60,590 bases of DNA from Bondarzewia mesenterica. Lineage: Eukaryota; Basidiomycota; Agaricomycetes; Russulales; Bondarzewiaceae. Positions within the stretch are counted from its first letter, which is position 1; each line of letters begins with the position of its first letter. Where the stretch lies: contig SGPL01000158.1 of assembly GCA_004802705.1 (NCBI GenBank), positions 1-60,590 on the forward strand. Reading direction: 5' to 3'. Under the pieces are notes generated by a model. The model did no database searches, had not been told where the DNA came from, and was given only the letters and a program-made list of their open reading frames with translations. Made by a program: the position numbers and the translations under genes. Below, in pieces: positions 21,961-34,078 of the stretch.

Positions 21961-23030
21961 AAGCCCAGCGAGAACTGATCGCTTTGTGACTAGGAGGCAG
22001 TGGAATGATCTCTCAAGTGCCATTCTGAGCATGCGCATCCATTTCCCCTGTGCAGCCTTCTGCCACTCATCTGCATCAGAACAATTGAGGGTCTGCCTGT
22101 AGGACGATGGTTCTGCCTTGCCAGGGGATGCAACAAAGAGAGCACGCTCCACTTCTGCCATCAAAGCCTCTTCAACCAATTTCTCTCCATCTGACACAAC
22201 AGGCTCATCTAGTGAGCTTGAAGCATCATCATGGGTGTCACCATCCCCAGCCAGAACCGGCAGTGGATCGCCTTCAGCATCCAAACTGTCCAAAAATGAC
22301 ACAGATCGAGCAAGAGGAGATGCAGGAAGGTAGAATTTCCATCCCTTGTAGCCATCTGGATATTCAATAAACACGCACTTCTCCATATGAGATCCCAGAC
22401 CGCCTCGCTTATCCTTCTGCACATGCACATAGGCAGTACATCCCCAAACTCGAAGGTGACTCCCATTCAGCGTTGCACCATGCCAGGCCTCATAAGGAGT
22501 GATTCCCTTGAGTGGGGAGGTAGACAAGTGATTACAGACATTGACAAAAGATGCCAAAGCTTCTCTTCAGAAAGACAGAGGCAAACACCACTCGTGAAGC
22601 ATGGTAGTAAGGGCTTCAACGATGGTGCGATTTGCCCACTCTTCAGATGAAGGGTGTAGACGACTTTCCAGCTGGTGCCATCATCAATGACAGAGATGAA
22701 ATATTGCATGCCAGAGTGGGAGGAGACAGGGAGAGGACCATGGAGATCAGAGTGGACAAGTTCCAAAGGATTAGAGAAGTGAGAGTCTATAGAAGGGAAT
22801 GGATTGGCATGCATTTTGCCTGCTAGACATGGCTTGCATATGGGATCTGGTTTCGCATCAGAGTCAAGTTGGAGGCCAATGACCATATTTTCTCGCATGA
22901 GGTGTTGTGTGCTAGCATGATGGTGATGACAAAGGCGACAATGCCAAAGGGAGGAGCCAAGAGGAAGAGTAGTGGCCAGTTGCGCAAACTCTGTGATGGG
23001 GGCAGTCGATCCTTGCAAGACAAGCACAGT
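21960..23030 (-). pseudogene. Copia integrase with catalytic-core deletion
   Basis: From 23027 the minus strand gives the GAG-pre-integrase zinc region (LWHCRLCHHHHASTQHLMRE; CKPCLAGKM) and the first core Asp (LELVHSDLHGPLPVSSHSGM), then FISVIDDGTSWKVVYTLHLK. At about 22650 this is joined directly to EWANRTIVEALTTMLHEWCL, followed by a TGA where Trp is expected and ASFVNVCNHLSTSPLKGITP (22557 onward). The stretch that should carry the second metal-binding residue (DNGGEY-type motif) is absent, so the core was shortened by a deletion. The downstream IN C-terminal region (EKCVFIEYPDGYKGWKFYLP) is present. Confidence 0.87.
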
Positions 23031-23600
23031 TGGAATGGTTCACAGCAGCACAGAACCACACAGAATTATCCCTCATAAAGTGCATCATAGATCCTTCAAT
23101 AACCACAGAGAATTTCTTTTGGCGAGTCAGATACAAGACAGAAAGAAGGTTGTGACAAATGGCAGGGACATGAAGGATACTGGAAAACTCGACCGCTTGA
23201 GCCTCTTTCCCTCCAACCAATGGAACAAACACCACACTCCCAATTCCAGCTGAATAGATGACTGTGGAGTCTGCAAGATGCACAGGAATGACATGTGGCT
23301 TGTAATTGCATAGCCAGTGACGATGGGGAGTCATATGAGATGTGGCTCCTGTGTCTGCATTCCAATCAACATCAGCATCGAGTTGGAGGGGCGATAGGGG
23401 ATTTGGAGGGATGAAGGGAACAAAGACTTGCACTGCCAGTGAACTGCACGATGCCAGGATCAAGCTTGGGGAACTCCTGAACTGCATTGGCCTGAGAGTG
23501 TTTGCCCTGAAGCTGCTGGTTGATGAGCTTAAAGCACCTGTCCTCTGTGTGGCCATTCATGCTCCAGGAGCACCAGACGATGCCACAAAAGCCTGAGTGG
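22912..23600 (-). pseudogene. Copia aspartic protease and Gag zinc-knuckle region
   Basis: The minus-strand frame contains VDWNADTGATSHMTPHRHWL (about 23385-23330): the DTGATSH active-site loop of copia proteases. This is followed by the typical HVPAICHNLLSVLYLTRQKK stretch. Just upstream in another frame is MNGHTEDRCFKLINQQ, the second half of a CCHC knuckle (H-x4-C). The knuckle's first two Cys are lost. Confidence 0.85.
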
Positions 23601-24232
23601 AATCCGAGGGTGGAACAGCCTCAAACCAATGAGTCTTGGTGATATATCTTTCATAAGATGACTCTTAAGCATGATATCTTTTAAAATTTTATCCTCATTC
23701 CTGAAAGCGTCCTCGGGCTTAGAGCGAGTAAGATTTTCGATGAGATTGAGAGATGAGCAAAATATGTCAAAATCAGCAGGCAGAGACTACAGTATTGACA
23801 TACAGACCAGTTCCTCATCCTGTGTCTTCAAATCATAGTCCACAGGGCACAGATTCTTCAAAATGCGCATGGCCTCATCGATCCTATACATGAGGGACTG
23901 CAAAGACTCATCCTCCTTCTTTCTGATCGAAAATAGGTCCTTCAATGTGTTACACAGTGATTCACCCCACTTCTCATTGAAAGTCGACTCCAGCTTCGCC
24001 CACATTGCTATGGGATCATCCTCTAAGCCATCCAAAACACCTCTGCAGCTCTCATCCACAGACAAAATAATCGCACCTGCAGCTTTCTGCTGATTCCTCT
24101 GCCACTCCAGCTTGAGCATGGCAAGACTATGATCGGGACAAGTCTCCACTGAGATGAAGCCAGCCGCTCATCTCCATCCAAGTAGCATAATGAAGAAAAC
24201 GATGAGGGATGTGATGACACAGGATGCCACAA
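23600..24232 (-). pseudogene. Copia Gag (UBN2/Retrotran_gag-like)
   Basis: The open frame 24149-23787 has LKLEWQRNQQKAAGAIILSV, DPIAMWAKLESTFNEKWGES and RIDEAMRILKNLCPVDYDLK, the helical pattern of copia Gag. It continues in another frame with SLPADFDIFCSSLNLIENLT to about 23640. The translation start is probably upstream of 24149. Confidence 0.75.
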
Positions 24233-24294
24233 GATAGAGATGCAAAAAAGCGGAGATGTAGTTGCAAAAACAAAATGAGTTGAGAGTCATCAAG

Positions 24295-24311
24295 GCTCAC
24301 AGCCCACAACC
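24295..24311 (-). other. Probable primer-binding site of the copia element
   Basis: On the minus strand GGTTGTGGGCTGTGAG follows the LTR end TCAACA directly. It resembles the complement of the initiator-tRNA-Met anticodon arm (GGTTATGAGCCC type) used by copia-class elements, with several A/G and C/T differences. This is an inference from that similarity. Confidence 0.5.
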
Positions 24312-24487
24312 TGTTGAGCACAGCGAAAACAGATGACTAGCAACACTAGGAGAGCAACAATGAAGTGTATATGTGGACACTGCAGTCCAAAGTGAGCAAC
24401 TAATGTTACATGATGAATAAGAGAGGGAGAACACACCTGCAGTCCAAAGTGAACAACTGGGGGAACAGAGCGCACTTGGCTGCAGGG
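24312..24487 (-). repeat. 5' LTR of the copia element, inner part in normal orientation
   Basis: Begins TGTTGAGCACAGCGAAAACA and follows the 3' LTR to GGCTGCAGGG at 24487, where homology stops abruptly at the inversion breakpoint. It contains a ~35-bp internal duplication (ctgcagtccaaagtga occurs twice) not present in the 3' LTR. Confidence 0.88.
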
Positions 24488-24680
24488 GACTGAATCTATA
24501 TAGTGATGATTAACCACCTTATTCCTTCTGCATGTTTTACTCCAATCATGAATTGAGAACATGGAACATTGATGAATCCTTCTCCTCTATATCTAATATC
24601 ATACATTCTGACAATCAAGATGCAGTCAATAGATAAGATCCCAACAGAGCATCATCTATGCTTGGGATTTATGAAGATAC

Positions 24681-24786
24681 TGTTGATTTCATTGATGTTG
24701 CCAGACAGTGCCACTCATTGTGTTATTGTTCTCATGTCTCAGATTTGTTGTTTCACTTCCTATTGTTTGTTCTAGCATAAATCCCT
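24681..24786 (+). repeat. Inverted outer part of the copia 5' LTR
   Basis: TGTTGATTTCATTGATGTTG begins at 24681. The following bases to ctagcataaatccct at 24786 are the reverse complement of the outer part of the 3' LTR (about 20702-20795 plus the extreme end near 20908-20928). About 130 bp in between are missing. The five flanking bases (gatac, 24676-24680) are the inverted target duplication. Confidence 0.9.
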
Positions 24787-24949
24787 CTCATGGTGCAGAT
24801 AATAATATTGTGAAAGGTGGGGTGGCTCTTCATGTGCTGGTTCATTAATAGCATTGCAAGTACATAAATGGGGGAGTAAGATAGAGGCAGCATTCAAGAG
24901 ATTATATAAAGAGATTCTGTGCTTGCCAGGAGTTTTGCTTGATGCAGCA

Positions 24950-25345
24950 TTTTTGTCTGAAGAATCAAGTGTTTGACATGTTCAAGTACTATAAGGCATA
25001 TGCTAAGAACACTACCAGCTTCAAGTTGAAGTCCACACAGTGATGACAAGGGTGGAGAATACATGTCCAATGAGTGGATCCAGGTTTGCGATAACCATGG
25101 GATCATCAAGAGCCACACAGTGCACAATCGGCCCCAGCAAATGGTGTAGCAGAGCAACCCAATCACACTATTGTTGAAGTCCTTACTACCATGCCTCACG
25201 AGTTGTTTTTGCCTCTTTCTTTCTGGGGAGAAGTTTTGACACCCTTCATCTATCGCTTGTCATGCCCACACTCATGGAGCATCACTTCTTACAAAGCTTG
25301 GCAAAGTGCAAAGCTGAATGTGAGTCACCTTTGAGTCTGGGGATG
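24950..25345 (+). pseudogene. Copia integrase fragment, plus strand
   Basis: Reads FDMFKYYKAYAKNTTSFKLK, then DKGGEYMSNEWIQVCDNHGI (the DNGGEY-type core motif missing from the neighbouring element), NHTIVEVLTTMPHELFLPLS with FWGEVL, and NVSHLRVWGC at about 25318-25347. One or two frame changes and a TGA pair at about 25042 break it. It is close in sequence to the 20.5-24.8 kb element but in the opposite orientation, so it is a separate relic of the same family. Confidence 0.82.
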
Positions 25346-25499
25346 TAGTCTCCACACCACTGATAAGAACCAAGCATTATTGCTCCAGTGTCAACCCAAT
25401 CTCATTTATTTCCTCCCAAGTGATCATCACTATGGTTGCAGCTGTAGTGAGTGTTGTATCTTCATGAGCAAATTCAATATTTACTTTATATGCAGATGT

Positions 25500-26000
25500 A
25501 TAATTTTTGCAGGCTACAGGTGGTGACATGCCTCACTGTGTGTTGTCCACACCATGTACCACCTTCTTGTTACGATCTCCTCTCAAATCATGTTTGCAAC
25601 ATTGTGGATGAGTTTGTCCTGAATTGTATCTGCACCTGAGTGCAAAGATCTATCATTATCAAGAAACAGCCTGACTTTGGAGGCAGATTTGAATTGGGTG
25701 GCAGGGTGCATGTGAGCTGTTCTGCACCATCCTGGAAGGCTGCAGTTATGGCATTCATTTCCATCCACTTAAAGAGGCAATAGCTTAGCCTCAATGCTTG
25801 ATATGCAGTGGGATTGTATGGAGGTCAATGTATCCTGCTGCGTCTGACTTCGCCCTTCATCTCTTTGCAATGTTGACAAAATCTGGTGTAGTTGTTCAGT
25901 GGCCTAACCCATACACATCCTGAACATGTCACCCAGCACCTCTGAGCCCAGGTTTATGGCCCTAGTTCCATCCACCTGTAAATGATCCACACCAAATTGT
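25500..26000 (-). pseudogene. Unidentified coding relic, family A copy 1
   Basis: The minus strand encodes SKVRLFLDNDRSLHSGADTI followed by QDKLIHNVANMI. The companion copy at 31.3-31.95 kb has DTIQGKLIQDFPNLV at the matching place. A second conserved DNA block (gttgttcagtggcctaaccc...cacctctgagcccaggttta, about 25890-25965) also recurs there with mostly C/T and G/A changes. I do not recognise the family. Shared coding frame plus shared flanks suggests a mobile-element gene. Confidence 0.45.
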
Positions 26001-27585
26001 ACCAGTTTCAGTAGCTAGCTTTGATGGCTGAAAGGTCCCTTATGTGGCCACATTGGATTGAAGGGTGATGAATCGATACCAAGGATGGGCAAACCTGTGG
26101 TATTCCAAATTAAGACTCAGCTGTGAACCCATTACCAACATTTCTATCACAGACAGATGCTCAGTGGTAATATGCAGATTGAAGACATTTTCAGCTGCAA
26201 AAAAATGAAAAAGTCAGTGATAAACCGTCAACAGCAAAGGAGGCTCACCCCAGATAGGTCTCCAATCTGCATCATACAGACTTGAGGCATCAAGCATGGT
26301 GGGTGCTCAGCCTGGTGTTGAACTTAATAGAGAGTGGATGCAGAATGCAAAATGTACTTTGTGTAGGGCCTTCTTGTGGTGCTAGGTATCATCCCATGAG
26401 TTCTTGCTCAATGAGCTACATTTGATCGGCACTGAGGCCTGAAAGGTCTATATAAGCAGGTTCAACGAGGAAGGAATAGAAAGCTGTTTGATTCAGAAAG
26501 GTTTGACTCAGGGATACATATACATGGCAGATGGCAAGTGAAAAGAATGACCCATATCTATATAGATCCCAGTATCGAAAAGCTCAGGCCTCCATCTAAA
26601 TATAATGCAGGCCTTTGCACCCTGTCAAATGCACTACAATCCATGGTTTAAAGTCATTTGCGAAGTATTCACTTTTTGACATTGAAATACAACACTTATA
26701 AGCATTAAACCTATCAGTATTGTAAGTGCACCCATACATGGACTTCACACCACAATAACATGCTATGGCCCTCTAAGCAGCACTTAGTGCTAGTCATGGC
26801 TGGTGCAGTGGCAATGTGTGGTATTTACACAATATCACACACAGAATTAGAGCAATAGACACAGCATTAAAAGAGCACCAATTGATCAAATAATATGCAA
26901 AAAAAAGTGTTTGTTCTTAGTAATGACCACCACTTTCTTTTCCCTTGCACTCTTTTACCTCAACATCTTGCCTGTGGACTTTGCTCCGAATATTTTATTA
27001 TACTGGTAATTTTTTTTCTCTTGCTATGGGTCTTTTTTAATATTCAAACTCTATCGTAAAATAGTTTTGAGGGTAAAACCTGTGACAGCCCTAAGGCATG
27101 AAGGCAAAGTATTCAATGTAGTAGGATGGGGCTCTTTCATGCTTGTTTTTGACTTTTTAATGCTAATTGATTGTATCATCTTAGAGGATTCTTTAGAGCT
27201 CAAAATCATCATGTTGTGCATGGTAATGGTAATGTGTATTCTCACATGGGCTCATAATCAACTTCTGACCATGTGGAATGGCACGGTTGAAGACACAGTC
27301 ATGAGTCAGATGTTAATCATTGTCATTATTTGTACATGCATTTTTTCAGAAATCACTAGTTGAGTGATAACTTATGACCTCCTATAGACCACACAAGCAA
27401 GGTCATAAATCAAGTATTGCCTAGGGGGCAGAGTATTGTTACAGATCAACACTTATCATGTAGTAATTTGAAGACCCTAAATGTTGTGCATCCCAATTCA
27501 ATGTCAGATGACTCTCGATAATTGCAAGTTTGCCAATCACACTATTATCTCCTTTCTCATGAAATGTATATCCATATTACCCACC
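26001..27585. other. Decayed repeat-region sequence without supported genes
   Basis: Only short frames with no recognised motif. G+C falls through this stretch from mid-range to clearly AT-rich, and CpG becomes scarce. A frame at 27067-27363 is hydrophobic but shows no family features. Confidence 0.35.
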
Positions 27586-27589
27586 TATT

Positions 27590-27830
27590 TCCTTGTCCTC
27601 ACTCACAGGATTTTACTATGATGCTGAAGACTTCCACTTACATTCTGTCAATATCTCTCATGCATTTATCAATGGGGAACTTGACATCAAAGTCTACATG
27701 GAGCAGCCTGAAGGATTTGAGCAAGGAGAACCAGATCATGTCTGTCTGCTGAAGAAGGTGCTTTATAGTCTTAAGCAAGCATCCAGATTGTGATATCAGA
27801 AGCTGAAGGGTATGCTTGAGCTAATGCTTA
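27590..27830 (+). pseudogene. Copia reverse-transcriptase fragment
   Basis: Open reading of DAEDFHLHSVNISHAFINGE, then [20 protein letters not shown] and KKVLYSLKQASRL, ended by a TGA where Trp is expected, then YQKLKGML. It matches copia RT and is very close to the RT of the 20.5-24.8 kb element ([20 protein letters not shown]). Together with the 24.95-25.35 kb integrase piece it may be one interrupted plus-strand copy. Confidence 0.88.
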
Positions 27831-28924
27831 ATTGAGCAGCAGATGGCCTATAAGGCTGCAGACTGATTGCAAATGATACACCATTGCTTCTAGCAAGGCT
27901 TTTAAGATAGCTAACATAGATAGAAAGGCATTGGAGTGGAGAACATGCTTAAATGAGTGGCATTTAAAGGTATGTGCTTGCAAATACATTAATTTGCTTA
28001 GTGTGTGCCCCAAAGCATTAGATGCTTGACTATGATTACCACTGTTTGCAATTTTTTAGCATGATTCTACTCTAAATCTATTAAGGCAGAACCTTCAGTT
28101 TAGCATCTTAGCTTTAATTATTTTAAATTTTCACTCCAACTGTTAAGATCACTACAATTTATGCCATGCTTCTTTATGAGCTCTTATTTACTATATGAGC
28201 TTCTGTGTAATAATTTAGGCTAAAATAGATGTGAAAAATATTAATTCATAAATTCAACCTCAAATGACTCTTTCTATTACATTAAACTGTGCATTTATTT
28301 GCATGTACCTCTAAGAACAAGAATTCTGATTTAAGGATTTTACAGCAATAGTACTTCAAAGTGTTCAAAATTGTCAAAGATGCTAGTGATGTTGCTATTA
28401 ATTATATTTATATTAACAGTGATGATTTAATACACCTGCTTATAGATTTTATATAAGTAAGTGAAAAAAAAAATTAATTTGCTACTTTAGCCAATGAACT
28501 TCTTCAGCTTTCATTTGCATTTGCGAGTGGATATACCGATGTCTTACATTAGATAAAATACTTATCACCAATAGAATAAAAAATTGTCAAATGCACCTGC
28601 TTTTATTATCTTTGGTCAACATTCACTCTGGTGTGCACTTTAAAACATCATCACATGCCTTTTCTTTGACAGCATATATTTTAATCCCTAAATTTATCAA
28701 TATCCCATCTTAAATTCAGTCACTTCTCGCATCACACATATACCATATGTGTATTGACCTCATCACTGCACAGCTAAAGTCTAAGGCCACAAAAAAAGTC
28801 ACAATATCAGATTTGAATAGCTTGTTGCACACTATGCGTACTTTCTGTCATGACTTTTATGGACAATCTTGAGCAGTGTTTAGTCATCAATATTGATGTC
28901 ACCTCATCTGCATTCTCATTTGCC

Positions 28925-29520
28925 AAATCCTTTTAGTTCAGAGACAACTATTGACAACTTAAGCTCACTCGACAGTATGTATTCGAGGTAATCTTTAAGG
29001 CTTGCAAGATTACTGACCCATGGAACCTGCCTGAATCCATCAAGGCATGCCTCAAACTTCATATCAATGGTGTGCATTAGCCCTTTTAGTTGAATTGACT
29101 ATCACTTGTCTTTTTAAGTTTATTGTTCTTGATGCTCTTCATGGCTTGCATAAATTCTACTGAAACCATTCAAAAAAATAAGTGATGGCCATCTTGGATG
29201 AGGTAGAGCTTGACTGCCATATTAAGGCATTACAGCCTGTAGTTGAAATTAAATGGTAGAATAGTAGGATCATAAAGCTCAAGCAAGTAATTAGTTGTGA
29301 GCATGATGATTTGAAGAAGATCTTAATTGTGCTTTGAGATGATTCACTACAATTTAATAGGGAGATGTGATGAGGGAAGAAGAAAGGGGGTGATGGAGTC
29401 ATCACTAAGCTGTTGTTTCTAATAAATATACCTTGAGGTAATAGTCAGAATTTTAAAAGCTATGATGATTTACATAAATTATGAAGATATGCGAGAAAAA
29501 GTTTCATAGTCATGCCACTG
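28925..29520 (+). pseudogene. Unidentified coding relic
   Basis: Two protein-like stretches in series: LTRQYVFEVIFKACKITDPW with NLPESIKACLKLHINGVH (about 28955-29080), and MAILDEVELDCHIKALQPVV, EIKW, then IIKLKQVISCEHDDLKKILI (about 29183-29325). The stops between blocks are TAG and TGA at places where CAG/TGG or CGA would restore the reading. The family is not recognised; it is probably a transposon gene. Confidence 0.4.
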
Positions 29521-30059
29521 GATATACAACCTATTCAAACAAAGTGGTAATCAAGTAGTTTTGGCTAGCATCTGAAATAAAATATGTGCGATGCAAGTAG
29601 AATCAATATGAAAAGCTTTTTTACCTACTGTTCTAGATTAATTGTTCATTCTTACCATGTGAATGACTGATGAGAAAGAATCTTTCCTCTGAGAGTACAT
29701 GGTGAATTATAGGCAGCTCAAGGAGACAACAAAGTTAGAGAATTCTAGTCCCTTTTCTGCTTATGGTGTAGTTCAAGAAATTTCCTAATATAAATGTCAT
29801 TGAGGCTTTACAAAAAATGAAGAAAAAGTAACACTTATTTAATAAGCCCATATCATATTATGTAAAGCTTAGCTAACTCACTTTAATGATGTAGCTCTAG
29901 AGGTTAAGGCAATAGTTCAATAATCATGCTTAGACTGCTTTTATAAAAAAACTTGATTGCTAGTGGAGGGAGTACTCAATCTTTTTTTGGTAAGGCATCA
30001 TATTGTCGTGCTTGCACTAGGTTTACTAAAATCTATATTAGAAAGAAAAACTCAAAGAA

Positions 30060-30305
30060 CATATTAAAGCAGTATATGAGGCATATATAAAAACCCTATC
30101 TGAAGGTAAAGAGGCTAAAACTATGATGATCTTTTACAATGAGATGGCTTAGTCAATGTTGAAAAACAAATCAGATGAAATTAAGGCACATATAAACAAG
30201 ATTCAATCAGAAAGTAAGGCTAATGATAGCAACATCAATGAACAAGATAGTAATGATGAGTATGAGTCAAACTTGGTGACAGATGAACAGCTTCAGGCAT
30301 ATCAG
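30060..30305 (+). pseudogene. Unidentified helical, acidic coding relic
   Basis: Frame: HIKAVYEAYIKTLSEGKEAK, TMMIFYNEMA, one stop (TAG), then SMLKNKSDEIKAHINKIQSE and an acidic tail ending at TGA about 30308. The pattern AYxxTLxEGKxAKTxMxFxNExA resembles the N-terminal region of hypothetical proteins found in many copies in Agaricomycete genomes. That likeness is from memory, not a search. Confidence 0.42.
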
Positions 30306-31319
30306 TGATAAGTATTTTTTCTTTCTTTGCAGTTATAATAACCCACCATAAGATTAATTTAGAGTAATTGATGCTCTCTTAACTATAGCAGTCACCATGA
30401 TCTATGAGGATCTTAATTAAATTAGTTGGATATGCATAGTTATATTTATAAAATTTAAATCTTGTAATAGAGGGATAATAAAGTCATTTATGTAGGTTTC
30501 TTTTTACTTCAATTTTGTAGTTTAAGCTGTTGAATAAGGTTATCAGCATTCACATGACACTCAATGATGAAAGAACAGCAACTTCATTGAGCCAGCATAT
30601 ATTGCTTGTTATCTCGATGAGATTCAACACGCATTACATCTGACTGTATTGATGTATGTCATAGAGAGGCATTAGGAACTGAGACCTTTATCTTCACTGA
30701 AAGGCAAAAAAGCAAAGTCTAAGATAGCATCTACAAATTCAAATGATGAAGAGGTTTGGAAAATATAAGCATTGACTTGCTTGATTATAGATATTTATTA
30801 ATTATTTATTTGAATATGACCAAAACAGAGAACTCGATAAGATTTTAAAGAAATAGACTACAGAAAGCCAATTGACCCCTCTTGAACACATACATTTATA
30901 AATGCAAAAGCTGAGCTATATAGTGAGGCAGGCAGTTCAAGCCCTCATCTGCTTATAAAATGATCTTAATAGACCAAATCCTTCATTCACTATCTAAAAG
31001 CATAGATTAAGCATCAAGCATACCTTTAGCTTAAACTTATACTTTGAGGCAGTGTAAAAAATTACTCAATAACTTAAAGGAGCATGTCATGTAGAAGGTT
31101 CTTTATAGATTTAATATGAATAAGAATACATTTTGCTTGTAAAAAAATAAATTCAGCTCATGAATATACAAAACTCACTATAGTTGTCACTATAGTAATG
31201 CAATGCTTTAGCAGTCATATCATGAATAGAATTGAGATGTTAGAGTAGTGCTTTTTATATAATTTTTATATACCACAGGCAATAAAGTGATGCCCTGCTG
31301 TATGCTGATCTATATCTTC

Positions 31320-31955
31320 ATATCAAGTTCTATAAACTAACTCTGCTAATACTAAATTTGGGAAATCTTGAATAAGCTTTCCTTGAATTGTATCTATCAG
31401 TACATTGAAGAAAAAGAGTGGATGATGAGAACTTACCTCTAAATTTAGACCATCCAAGTGAAGAAATTTATACCTATCTAGTCGACCACATGAGAGGCTA
31501 CAGCTGCACTGTAGCATCCTAGGAGACAATAATCACAACATTTATTAAAACTCACTGCTATAACCTATACCTCAGGTTTAATACCTCTTCTATACTGAGC
31601 TTGTGTAGAGGATCAATATAAGCTATGACATTTGACTAAAGCTCTTCCCCTCTTGACAGAGAGGATATTATCAACCTAAAACAGTGCTAACTTTGCAATG
31701 ATAAAAAAAACCTATTGTAAACACTAAAAAACTCACTATTTTATAAAAAAGAGGACTGACCTAATGCAGAACTAGAAAGCAATATGCAATTAATAATGAG
31801 TATGCTTGTCTCATGCATCAGCCTTTAGCATCAGTGCTTACTTGTTCAGTTGTTCAGCAGCCCAATTTATATGCATTTTGAACATCTTGCTCAGCATCTC
31901 TTAGCTTTAGTATATAACCTTGACACCCTCAGCCTATGTATCATCAGCATTGATG
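31320..31955 (-). pseudogene. Unidentified coding relic, family A copy 2
   Basis: The minus-strand frame 31529-31323 reads LQCSCSLSCGRLDRYKFLHL, DGLNLEVSSHHPLFFFNVLI, then DTIQGKLIQDFPNLVLAELV. The second shared block lies at about 31848-31925 (gttgttcagcagcccaattt...catctcttagctttagtata). Compared with copy 1 at 25.5-26.0 kb it is more AT-rich; nearly all differences in the aligned blocks are transitions. Confidence 0.45.
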
Positions 31956-34078
31956 ACATATGACATAGGCATATCAGCATATACATCAGCATATAATTTG
32001 CTTTAAACAATCTTTTTATATAAATATCTTTTTTTATAAATTTATCCTTTTATCTTGCATTTTATCTTTACTTGTGATCTACTTTTTGATGATTAGATTA
32101 TAATAGTTGTTTGAAGCATTGAGTATTTTATAAAAAGCTATAAAAATAATTTTATTTATAGAAGTAGCATCAAAATCAAAATCAAAATAAAAGGCAAGCA
32201 TAAACTAAAAGCACTATTATATTTTATCGAGTGCATATTAAATAAATTAGTGAAGTCAGTTTAACTTGTTGAAATACTGATGTTATAATTGTTGTCAAAA
32301 TTTCATACATGGTACAAAATAAGTAGCCTCTCTATAGGTCAATTCTATCATTAGTGAGTGATAATCATTATAAGTTCCTATATAATATGATTATCCTATA
32401 TATTATCAATAAAATAGATATAACAAAAATAGATAAAGCTCTTATTGCTTTTATTAAGGTAACAGTTAGAACAGTATTAATATATCATTATGAGTGCACT
32501 TTCATTATTCTATTTTGATACTTATATAATGTTTAGTAAAAAATAATGAGCTAAAGAATATCAGTCCATATCAAAGAGTTGGGTTGTGTTTTAAGCATGC
32601 TAATTATTTAGCTCTAAGCTATATCTAAGTAGTGTGTCATAGTGATAACAAGCTTCTTGTATGTTCTCATATCTTATAATTTTTACATTTTTTAATTTAT
32701 TTGAGGCTCTTTATTTATACTGTAAAAAATAGCACCTCTATGCTCCTCAATATTAAAAAGTTATATATAAATATAGTAGCTTTTTTGCTCTTCAGTAATT
32801 AATAGCTCTTTTAATTATCTTGATCCTAAGTATTTATATATTATAAATACTCACATTACTTCTCTTTTACTGTGATGATCTAGCTTAGTATATAATGCAA
32901 AGGGATTTAACATTTACTTATATAGGACACTCACATATTAACACTTATGCTCTTTGATATATGCCTCAGATCTTCACTATTTCTTCTCACATCCATCCAT
33001 AATGACATTCATTCTCTCTCTCTTTAATGCATTTCTACCTTTACCCCTGTACAACTTGCTCTTTCTTCAACTGTCATGTTGTTAGCAACCTTAACTTTTA
33101 CAGTAGACATTCAGATTCTTTTAATATTTAATAGCTAGCAACTATTACTCAGTAATACAGTAATCATGGATGTTATGATAAGTACATTATCTATGTATAA
33201 GGATATAGTTCTCTTTATTCTCAAGAGATAATGCTCTTGCATATTTTTTTGTTATTTTTAAATTCTAAGAATGATTTATTTAGTACTTAAATTGAATATG
33301 CATAAGCACTTATAAGTTTAGAGGACCTTGATAATAAAAAGATAACATATAGCTTTAATAATGTAGTAAAAAAGCAAAGACCTAGTGGTCTCTAAGGCTG
33401 ACTAATATCAATTAGTCATAAAAGAGTCATCATTGTTATCATATGATGTGTGACATTATCACCATGCTATAGTTAGGTAGTTCTTAGCATGTATTATTAG
33501 TTACTGTACTAAGAAATCTCAGATACTATTAATAGATATAAGTTACTGAAATTTAGCTTTTTATAAAGTATACTTATAAACCTCATTTTAAAATAGCCTA
33601 TATAAGGGATTGCTAGTTGTACTACTCAATTCTCATCTTAAACATATTTGATCTTTGCTGAAGTGCAGATACTTTTTTTTATATCCTTTCTCATCATATA
33701 CACCTTATTTTATCTATTTACAAAAAAACAAATTCTGAGAACATCATCCTTTCAGGCATTATCTATAGCTAACTCATCTCAGTCAGCTATACATCTTGGT
33801 AGTTACAAATAGTTTTCCTTGTCAATACCTCTAGCAAGTACATGGAACTCACTGAAAGATAACTTTATCTCTTTACTAAAGGATGAAATGCTCTCTTTTA
33901 CTAAGAAGTAGGACTCACAAGTTAGACTAATACTAAGGGGGGCTTTTTTAATATCTTCTATCAATAAAATTAAGCACTTTTTAAGCAATGCCCATGCTTC
34001 TGACTTGGTATTTATCAAGGAGATATGTATCCCTACATAAGTTTTGCTTATTTTTTACTGCTTAATTTTTCCATGTAG

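Larger units (their letters stand above)
20553..24786 (-). mobile_element. Ty1/copia LTR retrotransposon with a partly inverted 5' LTR
   Basis: The element is encoded on the minus strand. LTR ends are TGTTGA...TCAACA. The 3' LTR is at 20553-20928, preceded (in element sense) by a polypurine tract. The 5' LTR is represented by 24312-24487 and by an inverted piece at 24681-24786. The 5-bp target duplication is GTATC at 20548-20552; the partner lies at 24676-24680 as GATAC, i.e. inverted together with the LTR end. Between the LTRs lie, in element order, gag, protease, integrase with an internal deletion, and RT/RNase H, all with stops or shifts. It is therefore a dead copy that inserted as a complete element. 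Confidence 0.92.
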
